DNA from: Methanoregulaceae archaeon
GTDB lineage: Archaea > Halobacteriota > Methanomicrobia > Methanomicrobiales > Methanospirillaceae
NCBI GenBank assembly: GCA_025453715.1
Contig: JALOPT010000009.1
Coordinates: 1 to 18,126 of the forward strand
Reading direction: 5' to 3'
Length of the DNA stretch: 18,126 bases
Positions 5,464 to 11,757 of this stretch are shown one piece after another. The notes below the pieces were generated by a model that did not search any database, was not told the DNA's origin, and saw only the letters and a list, made by a program, of their open reading frames with translations. Position numbers and translations under genes: made by a program. Numbering within the stretch: position 1 is the first letter of the stretch; each line of letters starts with the position of its first letter.

Positions 5464-6321
5464 ATGGACGAGCCCGAACCTGTACCGGAGCCCGGTCCTG
5501 GTTTAATCTCCGGACAACCAGATAACGAAACGCCGGCGATAAACCCGGAAACAATTTCACCGGCTGTATCTGAGGATGAACCAGTACCCGGTCCTGATAA
5601 GGTATCAGAAATTTCACCCGCGATTATCCACACCCGGGGCACTGAGCCGGTAGAACAAACAACATCCGAAGCAATACCTATCCGGATCCCTGAATTAAGC
5701 ACCCGGCCGGGTTCAGTGCAGGGAAAGAACCTGAGCAAATACTCCAAGTTTAAGAAAGTAGACGGCGCGACATACCGGAGAGTCAACGAATTTCTCAGGA
5801 AACGTACGTACATCACCGCCCGGGAATGGGCACTTGCCAGGCTCTGTACTGATTTCAGGACACGTGGCGGGGCAGAAATGACATTCATCGGACAACACCT
5901 CCCCGAACTGGTCCCCTTTATGCAGGAACCCTATACCCCCCAGGCAGTCAACCAGGCACGGAATTCCTTTAAAAAGAAAGTGAACAAGGCGGGTGCCACC
6001 TTTTTCTACGGTGCAATGTGCGGTTTTTTCACCCCTGACGAACTCGACGACATGCTCTTTGAGTCGAGCGAAGTTGCCCGGTTCCTCCTCGAAGTGGAGG
6101 GGACATCGCTTGACATCGACGAGGAGATCGACATCGAGGACCGGATCACGAGAGTTATGAGAGGGGTTGGCGAGGCTGCACGTATCATGCTGGAAAAAAG
6201 GGCAGCCTCTGATCTGGCAGAAAACGAGGGGGAAGACCTGCCCGGGCGAAATACGCAGGCAAATCCACTAACAGAAATTTCTGGTCCGGATGAAACCGGG
6301 GATAGTGACCAGGACCCGTGA
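5464..6321 (+). CDS. Conserved archaeal protein of unknown function (DUF5806-like)
   Basis: The 285-residue product has two parts. Residues 1-90 are acidic and low-complexity, rich in Pro and Glu (EPEPVPEPGPG at the start), and probably disordered. Residues 91-240 are a conserved domain with KYSKFKKVDGATYRRVNEFL, RTYITAREWALARLC, HLPELVPFM, YTPQAVNQARNSFKKKV and ATFFYGAMCGFFTPDELDDM. From memory this resembles a euryarchaeal family of unknown function also common in haloarchaea (I believe DUF5806; the name should be confirmed). No signal peptide, membrane segment or catalytic motif is seen, so it is likely cytoplasmic. The frame could extend to an ATG at 5407, but the promoter element inside that extension and the poor composition of those 19 residues favour 5464. 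T-rich stretches follow the stop. Confidence 0.85.
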   Translation: MDEPEPVPEPGPGLISGQPDNETPAINPETISPAVSEDEPVPGPDKVSEISPAIIHTRGTEPVEQTTSEAIPIRIPELSTRPGSVQGKNLSKYSKFKKVDGATYRRVNEFLRKRTYITAREWALARLCTDFRTRGGAEMTFIGQHLPELVPFMQEPYTPQAVNQARNSFKKKVNKAGATFFYGAMCGFFTPDELDDMLFESSEVARFLLEVEGTSLDIDEEIDIEDRITRVMRGVGEAARIMLEKRAASDLAENEGEDLPGRNTQANPLTEISGPDETGDSDQDP

Positions 6322-6393
6322 AACCGACTCATTTTTCTATTTTTCCGGATTGGATAGCGCCGGATTAACCGTTACCCGTAATGGAAAACAGAA

Positions 6394-6404
6394 GATATTT
6401 TTAA
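6394..6404 (+). promoter_or_regulatory. TATA box of the solute-binding protein gene
   Basis: GATATTTTTAAG lies 29 bases (centre to ATG) upstream of 6428, matching the sequence and spacing of the element before 5464. A GAGGT ribosome binding motif at 6418-6422 lies between it and the ATG. Confidence 0.55.
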
Positions 6405-6427
6405 GTGCCGGTTCCTTGAGGTAGTAT

Positions 6428-7660
6428 ATGAAACCAGGGGCGTTTTTTTTCGCCACATTATTGATTAGCGGGATCATCCTGTGCGGCTGCATGGGATCAC
6501 CCACCAGCACCAGGTCAAAGGACGCAGTTATCGGGGTACTGGTCCCCCTTACCGGGGACTGGAGTTCAAAGGGACAGAATTTCAATGCCGCAATTGCCAT
6601 TGCGGCTGAAGACACAAACGCAAACCTCGCATCAACCGGGTCCGGGAAAAAGGTCCGCCTGCTCGTTGAGGATACCGGGACAGATCCTGCAATTGCAGCG
6701 GAAAAGATAAAGAAATTGCAACAGGAAGGTGCGAGGATTGTCGTTGGACCTGCAACAAGTGCTGAAATTGCCGGTGTAAAAGATTGGGCAGACCAGAACG
6801 GGGTTATTATTATAGGCTATGGTAGCACTTCCCCGGCACTCTCCGTTCCCGGTGATAACGTATTCCGCTTAGTACCGGATGATGCGAGACAGGGGGAGGC
6901 AATGGCGGGATACCTTGAGAAGTCAGGAATCAGGGTGCTTATTCCTGTGGTCAGGAATGATACATGGGGTAAAGGCCTGTTAGACTCAACAAAATCCAGT
7001 TTCGAGCAGAAAGGGGGGGTCGTTGTGAAAGGGTACCTATTCGAGCCAGGTACCCGGGACTTTACACCGCTCCTGGAAGACCTGTCTGCACGGGTAGAAT
7101 CAGCAGAATTAATGTATGACAATAAGTCAGTGGGGGTGTATGCTATTGGATTCGATGAAATGGTGCCGCTCCTTTCCGGTGCTGCAGGTTATCCTCCTCT
7201 TGCAAGCATATCATGGTTCGGGAGTGACGGGTCTGCTAAAACTGGCGCCCTGACAAAAAACGTATCAGCTGCACATTTTGCAGAGATTACGGGATTTTAT
7301 AGCCCTGTTTACGGCGAAGAGGATGAATCCGGGGGATTTTTAGATGTTAAAGACCGTATCCGGGCTAAGACCGGGGTTCCGGCAGACCCGTATTCCCTGG
7401 CAGCATATGATGCAACGGCCATTGCTGCACGTTCGCTCCTGAATTCCGAGGATACTTCGTATGACCAACTCAAGAAGGCCGTCGAACTGACTGCCGGTTA
7501 TTATTACGGTGTCACCGGGTGGACGAAGTTTATTGAGTCCGGGGACCGGGCATATGCAGTCTACGGGTTTTGGACCGTGAAAACCATAAATGGTACTCCG
7601 GAATGGGTACAGGTCGCCAGGTTCAGCAGCGACCCGGGCCAGCCGGGCCACTTCACCTGA
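6428..7660 (+). CDS. ABC-type branched-chain amino-acid-like solute-binding lipoprotein
   Basis: This 410-residue protein is a LivK-like periplasmic-binding-fold protein that would capture a small solute (amino acid or related) outside the cell and pass it to an ABC permease. Residues 1-21 form a signal with a lipobox-like end (ILCGC), Cys21 being the probable lipid attachment site, so it is anchored to the outer face of the membrane. The mature part shows the family's opening IGVLVPLTGDWSSKGQNFNA, the hinge segment VVGPATSAEIAGV, and the PDDARQGEAMAGYL region of the first lobe. Length is normal for the family. No permease or ATPase genes lie beside it, so its transporter must be elsewhere or it acts as a sensor. 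The start is supported by GAGGT five bases upstream and a TATA box. Confidence 0.88.
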   Translation: MKPGAFFFATLLISGIILCGCMGSPTSTRSKDAVIGVLVPLTGDWSSKGQNFNAAIAIAAEDTNANLASTGSGKKVRLLVEDTGTDPAIAAEKIKKLQQEGARIVVGPATSAEIAGVKDWADQNGVIIIGYGSTSPALSVPGDNVFRLVPDDARQGEAMAGYLEKSGIRVLIPVVRNDTWGKGLLDSTKSSFEQKGGVVVKGYLFEPGTRDFTPLLEDLSARVESAELMYDNKSVGVYAIGFDEMVPLLSGAAGYPPLASISWFGSDGSAKTGALTKNVSAAHFAEITGFYSPVYGEEDESGGFLDVKDRIRAKTGVPADPYSLAAYDATAIAARSLLNSEDTSYDQLKKAVELTAGYYYGVTGWTKFIESGDRAYAVYGFWTVKTINGTPEWVQVARFSSDPGQPGHFT

Positions 7661-7694
7661 TTTTTTCCGCAGCATGGATATCCCGGCTTTTTTT
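7661..7694 (+). terminator. Oligo-T runs after the binding-protein gene
   Basis: Six T at 7661-7666 immediately follow the TGA stop, and seven T at 7688-7694 lie 28 bases further on. Both are typical archaeal termination tracts and separate this gene from glmM. Confidence 0.5.
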
Positions 7695-7929
7695 CGTCAG
7701 ACGAGAGAAAGAGTAGGACCGGGTGAGACCATCTTCCACTATCAATCCCTTAATCCGGCCCAATTATCGACACCTCACAAAAGCTAACGGTGTGAATACA
7801 CTTGACCACTCACGGCCGAACATATTTCCGTTAAAATGGAGATATATGGTACGAAACGAACGGGATACACATTACCAGGCTGGTCTGGTACAGGTAAGAA
7901 TACCATTCTATCCCCCGGAGTCAACAGGA

Positions 7930-9288
7930 ATGGCTGCAGAAAAATTACAAAAACGACTATTCGGGACAAACGGTGTGAGGGGCATCGTCGGAAAGGACAT
8001 GACACCCGATCTTGTCCTCTCAATCGGTCTCGCGTTCGGATCAATGAGAAAAGGCCGGATTGCAGTCGGGAGGGACTCACGGACCTCCGGCGAAAGTCTC
8101 GCGAATGCTGTAAAAGCCGGCCTTATGGCAGCGGGATGTGATGTAGTCGATTGCGGCATGCTGCCAACACCAGCCCTCCAGTATCTCGTGATGCACCACT
8201 TCGATGGCGGCGCGATGATCACCGCTTCGCATAACCCCCCTGAATACAACGGGGTAAAAATTATCGAACCCGATGGTACCGAAATGGGAGATGAACAGAC
8301 AGTACTCCTTGAAGAGCGGATATTTTCAAGGAATTTTGAGATACAATCGTGGGAGCATGTTGGTTCAGAGACGAAGGCCACCCAGATGGTCGACTACTAT
8401 ACTAATGCAATAATCCGGTCAGTGCCGGAGAATATCGGCAACAATCTGTCAGTCGTGGTCGACCCGGGGTGCGGGGCCGCCTCGGTCACCACACCAAAAA
8501 TCCTGACCGGGCTCGGGTGCCGGGTGTTCTCAATTAACGCCCAGGTTGACGGTCATTTCCCGGGGCGCCTCCCGGAACCCTCGCTTGAAGGGCTTAAAGG
8601 GCTGGCAGGCCTTGTCAGGTCAACAGGATCTGCATTCGGGGTTGCCCACGATGGAGATGCCGACAGGGCAGTCTTTGTCGATGAAAACGGCCGTTTCATC
8701 GAAGAAAACCAGGAATTTGCCCTGGTTGCGGATTATATCTGTAGCAGGCGTAGCGGGGTTGTTGTCACACCGGTCAGTTCGTCCCTGCTGGTGGAGACCA
8801 TTGTTAAAAAACATGGAGGTTCTGTCGTTTATACACCTGTTGGAAGTATTTACGTTGCAAGGACTATGAGGGAACTTCTTGAGAAGGGTGAAAATGTCGT
8901 ATTTGGAGGGGAGGGAAATGGCGGCCTTATTTTCCCTGGTCACCAGTTCTGCCGCGATGGGGGCATGACAGCGACCATCATGGTAGCAATCCTTGCCCAA
9001 TCGGGACTCCCGTTATCAAAACTTATTGATCAACTGCCCGTGTTCCACATGATCAAAGAAAAAATCCAGACCGACAACCCGGACCGCCTGATCAACCACC
9101 TGGCAGAGTCCTGCAAGGGGTACACTATTGACCGGACTGACGGCCTGCGGATCACAAAAGGCGACGCCTGGGCACTTGTCAGGCCATCCGGTACAGAACC
9201 ACTGGTACGGGTGATGGTCGAATCGGCAGTGAGTGACTCGGCAAGGAAGTTTTACCAGGAATTAATGGGTTATGTCCGCCAGTTATAA
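7930..9288 (+). CDS. glmM: Phosphoglucosamine mutase
   Basis: The enzyme interconverts glucosamine-6-phosphate and glucosamine-1-phosphate on the way to UDP-GlcNAc for surface glycans; archaeal relatives may also act on phosphomannose. The 452 residues show all alpha-D-phosphohexomutase signatures: N-terminal LFGTNGVRG, active-site Ser100 in TASHNPPEYNGVK, the metal loop DGDADR at 241-246, the sugar-binding loop GGEGNGG at 326-332, and the phosphate-binding loop RPSGTEP at 418-424. Length fits the family. The frame is open upstream to 7723, but the conserved N-terminus begins within ten residues of the ATG at 7930, which has GGAG (7917-7920) nine bases before it, so the upstream 69 codons are not counted. 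No clear promoter was found in the 270 bases before it. Confidence 0.94.
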   Translation: MAAEKLQKRLFGTNGVRGIVGKDMTPDLVLSIGLAFGSMRKGRIAVGRDSRTSGESLANAVKAGLMAAGCDVVDCGMLPTPALQYLVMHHFDGGAMITASHNPPEYNGVKIIEPDGTEMGDEQTVLLEERIFSRNFEIQSWEHVGSETKATQMVDYYTNAIIRSVPENIGNNLSVVVDPGCGAASVTTPKILTGLGCRVFSINAQVDGHFPGRLPEPSLEGLKGLAGLVRSTGSAFGVAHDGDADRAVFVDENGRFIEENQEFALVADYICSRRSGVVVTPVSSSLLVETIVKKHGGSVVYTPVGSIYVARTMRELLEKGENVVFGGEGNGGLIFPGHQFCRDGGMTATIMVAILAQSGLPLSKLIDQLPVFHMIKEKIQTDNPDRLINHLAESCKGYTIDRTDGLRITKGDAWALVRPSGTEPLVRVMVESAVSDSARKFYQELMGYVRQL

Positions 9289-9352
9289 CATTTTTATTCG
9301 TTCCGGCATATTTTCCCAACAAATCAAAGGGTTCCGTTGAGACTGGTATGAT

Positions 9353-9369
9353 AATCAAGGTCCTTGATT
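9353..9369. repeat. Short perfect hairpin downstream of glmM
   Basis: AATCAAG (9353-9359) and CTTGATT (9363-9369) are perfect complements with a three-base loop. It lies in the 165-base gap between glmM and the next ORF and could be part of the glmM mRNA end or a binding site for the following unit. Confidence 0.3.
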
Positions 9370-9453
9370 CCAGGATATCTTTCAACACAGCATTCAAAAG
9401 AGAAACTCTAATATCACAATTATCCAAACTCAAACTATCATAAGAAAGGACTG

Positions 9454-9711
9454 TTGAATTTTGTGATGTTGCCGGACATGACAACGATTCCCGTGCACAT
9501 GGGTTACCTGGTCTCCCTGCGCGGGGAAAACCGCCTGGTGAAGGGATATTGTAAAACAAACTCCATCCGAAACCCTCATTTCTTTGCACCCGGGGATGTT
9601 TTTTCGAGTAATGGTCCAAACCAGGAGAATGAATTGTCAGATGCGATTGAATTATTTCCGGAGTATGGAGAGGATCTAATACCGGGGTTTTTGGATTATG
9701 CAGACAATTGA
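9454..9711 (+). CDS. Small hypothetical protein overlapping acylphosphatase
   Basis: A frame of 85 codons starts at TTG 9454 (AAGGA motif three bases before it) or at a later GTG 9463 or ATG 9466. It includes IPVHMGYLVSLRGENRLVKG and ends acidic (AIELFPEYGEDLIPGFLDYA). Codon third positions are rich in G and C as in neighbouring genes, which supports coding. Its end overlaps the acylphosphatase start by 14 bases, so the two are probably read as one transcript with coupled translation. No signal peptide, membrane segment or known motif is seen, and I do not recognise a family. The main doubt is the weak start region; the long frame on the opposite strand is less convincing. Confidence 0.45.
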   Translation: MNFVMLPDMTTIPVHMGYLVSLRGENRLVKGYCKTNSIRNPHFFAPGDVFSSNGPNQENELSDAIELFPEYGEDLIPGFLDYADN

Positions 9712-9973
9712 AATCCACGTATCGGGGAAGGTCCAGAAAGTCGGGTTCCGGAGTTGCGTGAAAAGAATTGCTCAGAAGCTGAACATCCGTGGCGAGGTGA
9801 TGAACCTCCCGGACGGTTCAGTCCGCATTATTTCAACCGGAGAAAAGATTGTACTTGACAAGTTTGTATCAATGATTTATGGCTGCCCTCGTGCGGTCAT
9901 CAGGGATATGAAGGCCATTGACCGGGAATTCCATGAGTTTAATGAGTTTACCGTAATAAAACCAAATACATGA
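9698..9973 (+). CDS. acyP: Acylphosphatase
   Basis: A 91-residue, single-domain acylphosphatase, the usual length for the family. It hydrolyses acyl phosphates such as carbamoyl or 1,3-bisphosphoglycerate-type anhydrides in the cytoplasm. The phosphate-binding loop is GKVQKVGFR with catalytic Arg18, and the second catalytic residue is Asn36 in GEVMNLPDGSV; the 18-residue spacing between them is the family's. The loop has Lys where most members have Gly (VQKVGFR rather than VQGVGFR), which should be tolerated. The ATG overlaps the end of the upstream small ORF, and a GGGGT motif lies about nine bases before it. T-rich sequence follows the TGA. Confidence 0.9.
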   Translation: MQTIEIHVSGKVQKVGFRSCVKRIAQKLNIRGEVMNLPDGSVRIISTGEKIVLDKFVSMIYGCPRAVIRDMKAIDREFHEFNEFTVIKPNT

Positions 9974-10100
9974 TCGTTTTAAGGTCTCTTTTATCGGGTT
10001 CGATTTTCTATTCTTTTCTTTCAGACTGTCGAAAGAGATCATAGAGGTATTCTCAGGGGATGAATCGAACATTTTTCCATTTGGAGTAGGAAAACATTAA

Positions 10101-10129
10101 AAATCTTAAAATTCTTGTATTTTAGATTT
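10101..10129. repeat. AT-rich imperfect hairpin
   Basis: AAATCTTAAAAT (10101-10112) and ATTTTAGATTT (10119-10129) pair with one bulged T around a six-base loop. It lies between acylphosphatase and the two TATA boxes described next and could be a terminator structure or a binding site. Confidence 0.3.
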
Positions 10130-10175
10130 ATAACCAAGATTTAACGATATATTATCCCTGTTCCCTTGCACCAGG

Positions 10176-10208
10176 CTATTTATATAAACTATATGATGCT
10201 ATATGATG
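10176..10208 (+). promoter_or_regulatory. Strong TATA box followed by a tandem 10-base repeat
   Basis: CTATTTATATAAACT (10176-10190) is a strong archaeal TATA element. It runs into two perfect tandem copies of CTATATGATG (10189-10198 and 10199-10208), which end two bases before an ATG at 10211. The repeat covers the expected transcription start, a classic place for a repressor to bind. Confidence 0.45.
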
Positions 10209-10210
10209 AC

Positions 10211-10267
10211 ATGTATCGCCTGCTATTTCAATGGACGGGCCTTTCAAACAGGCAGGAGCGATTTTAG
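10211..10267 (+). CDS. Micro-ORF after a strong promoter, 18 residues
   Basis: The frame MYRLLFQWTGLSNRQERF begins at the ATG about 27 bases after the centre of the TATA box, so its transcript would be leaderless. It ends at TAG 10265-10267. It is basic with a hydrophobic N-terminus. It may be a true micropeptide, the relic of a longer gene, or chance within a non-coding RNA. No homology is recognised. Confidence 0.2.
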   Translation: MYRLLFQWTGLSNRQERF

Positions 10268-10277
10268 GGCCCTCATA

Positions 10278-10292
10278 CCTTTTATATATACC
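10278..10292 (+). promoter_or_regulatory. Second strong TATA box downstream of cas1
   Basis: CCTTTTATATATACC is close to the archaeal BRE/TATA consensus. An ATG stands about 31 bases from its centre at 10316. The element drives transcription toward the 3' end of cas1, so an RNA from here would run antisense into cas1. Confidence 0.5.
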
Positions 10293-10315
10293 ATAGGTAC
10301 GAATAGCCGGGTCCC

Positions 10316-10402
10316 ATGGTGTCGTTACAAGGTACACATTCTACACCGGGAGTAAGAATTTATTTATTGAAACTAAACGTCTTAAAAATGCAAAAAGGAT
10401 AA
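10316..10402 (+). CDS. Micro-ORF after the second promoter, 28 residues
   Basis: The frame starts MVSLQGTHSTPGVRIYLLKL and ends at TAA 10400-10402, 21 bases before the cas1 stop codon. Like the micro-ORF at 10211 it stands about 30 bases after a strong TATA box, so a leaderless start is plausible. It is basic and has no recognised motif. It may be only the 5' part of an antisense or regulatory RNA. Confidence 0.25.
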   Translation: MVSLQGTHSTPGVRIYLLKLNVLKMQKG

Positions 10403-10423
10403 GAAAATTAATGGAAAGAAAGA

Positions 10424-11350
10424 TCAACGCTCAATGATATAGTCAGTTTTTTGTTCAAGGGATTGACGAAACGCTGCTACCTGCCGGTCAATTACATCCT
10501 GGTTGATAGTTGTGTGAAACAGCCGGATAAGCGCTCTCATGCACGGGTCTGACAGGATACACCGGGCATGGCTACACTCGTAGTCCTGTTCATGCAAGTC
10601 TTCCTTTATGAACCGGATCGCTTCACGGTCGATCATATCTGTCTTGAAGGGTTCCATGATATCATAAATAAGGGACGATTGCCCCCTGTTTAACATACCA
10701 ATATCGGGGTCAAGGCTGGCACCGGTCACCGAGTACATAACATTTCCAAAAAGCATCGCATACCCGAATGCAAAAATCGCGTTCACCGGGTCATGGTAAG
10801 GCCTGGAAGTCCGCCGTCTGAATCCCAACTCCGGGGGGAGTACGCGGGAAATGACTTCGTAATACATATCGGTAGTCAGGCGCTCAATCCTCCTGATCTC
10901 GCTGATTTTTACAAGGTATTCCAGTTCATCAAGAGCGTTTGAAAAGATATCCAGTTCACCCTCATAAAAAAGATTATGCCCTGCAGTTTCACCAAGTCTT
11001 CCTATAAGAAGGGTTTTTGATCTCATGGAGGATCGTGCAATCGATACCGCATACTGGTAATTTGGTATAGTTTTCTGGATTTCTGAGAATTTAACCTCTT
11101 CCGGGTTATTGAACGGGCGGATCGTACCGATGGGTTTGCCATCTGGTTCAAAAAATGACAAGCGGGCCCCTTTTTTAATAAGGTTTGCAATTACAGGCGT
11201 ATGGAGCGTGTGGCCACCAATAACCACGAGGTGGCGCACTGACTCAAGCGGGTATTCCTCGATAACTCCTTCTTTTTGTACAAACAGTGTGTTCCGTGTC
11301 GATTTGATATGGGCACCGAAACCGGCCACTACAAGCCAGGGGACATCCAC
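10424..11350 (-). CDS. cas1: Stand-alone Cas1-family protein with altered active site
   Basis: The 308-residue product has the Cas1 layout: an N-terminal beta-rich part (LESVRHLVVIGGHTLHTPVI, then LIKKGARLSFFEPDGKPIG) and a helical C-terminal part with RTSRPYHDPVNAIFAFGYAM and SLIYDIMEPF. Cas1 normally integrates DNA through a Glu-His-Asp metal site. Here Glu156 keeps the E-x6-Y spacing (IERLTTDMYY) and Asp230 is kept in YDIME, but the His of the usual GFLH motif is Asn221 in GMLNRG. Residues 258-270 hold Cys259, His261, Cys264 and Cys270, a possible zinc site. No cas2, other cas gene, DNA polymerase, terminal inverted repeat or CRISPR array is visible nearby. The start is GTG at 11350, with AAGGA five bases before it. 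T-runs follow the stop. It may be catalytically weak, altered or repurposed. Confidence 0.88.
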   Translation of the reverse strand: MDVPWLVVAGFGAHIKSTRNTLFVQKEGVIEEYPLESVRHLVVIGGHTLHTPVIANLIKKGARLSFFEPDGKPIGTIRPFNNPEEVKFSEIQKTIPNYQYAVSIARSSMRSKTLLIGRLGETAGHNLFYEGELDIFSNALDELEYLVKISEIRRIERLTTDMYYEVISRVLPPELGFRRRTSRPYHDPVNAIFAFGYAMLFGNVMYSVTGASLDPDIGMLNRGQSSLIYDIMEPFKTDMIDREAIRFIKEDLHEQDYECSHARCILSDPCMRALIRLFHTTINQDVIDRQVAAFRQSLEQKTDYIIER

Positions 11351-11391
11351 GAGATTCCTTTCCTAAAAAGCCAATATTCTGCCTCTATATC

Positions 11392-11399
11392 TATTAAAA
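11392..11399 (-). promoter_or_regulatory. TATA box of cas1
   Basis: On the minus strand this reads TTTTAATA within ACTTTTAATAGATATAG, about 45 bases upstream of the GTG start. It predicts a leader of roughly 20 bases that contains the AAGGA site. Confidence 0.4.
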
Positions 11400-11603
11400 G
11401 TGCGACTCCAATAAATTAAGGCATCGTTTTTTTATACCACGGGCTACCAGAAACTGGCAATAACAGGTCGCTGGACCATCAACCGTATCCTGCACCTGGC
11501 GATGATACCGACATAATATCAAATATCGGCATGCGTCACCGGTTCGGGACGCCTGAACACGAAATAATGCACGGATATCACCAGCTATGCCAGGTTTTGA
11601 CAA

Positions 11604-11757
11604 GCTTTTATACACGCCGCGATAATATTATTTCAGGATATTAACCGAAATCCGGCAGGATTTGGCAGATAACTACATTGGGTGAAGGAATGAGAATCCG
11701 AACAACAGCCGGGAGATCATCTGCAGGCAGATCGGTTCCGGGAGGAAGAGGCCAGTC
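11604..11757 (+). promoter_or_regulatory. Promoter and long leader of the aryl-CoA ligase operon
   Basis: GCTTTTATACA (11604-11614) is a TATA element that would start transcription near 11635, leaving a leader of about 120 bases, unusually long for this window. The leader has short hairpins (AAATCC with GGATTT near 11650-11666; ATCTGC with GCAGAT near 11718-11731) and a 28-codon frame from ATG 11690 that runs past the ligase start. A strong GGAGGAAG site lies about ten bases before the ATG at 11758. Confidence 0.4.

Noticed and set aside
7723..7929. N-terminal extension of glmM
   Set aside because: The conserved start of the family (LFGTNGVRG) follows directly after the ATG at 7930, which has a good ribosome binding site; the extension has none.
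9179..9718. Minus-strand open frame of 179 codons
   Set aside because: It overlaps the end of glmM antisense, contains no recognisable domain, and its composition is poor; the plus-strand ORF is likelier.
9974..11757. CRISPR array or casposon ends near cas1
   Set aside because: No regularly spaced repeats of 20-40 bases, no terminal inverted repeats and no polymerase gene were found on either side of cas1 within the window; the only tandem repeat is the 10-base pair at 10189-10208.
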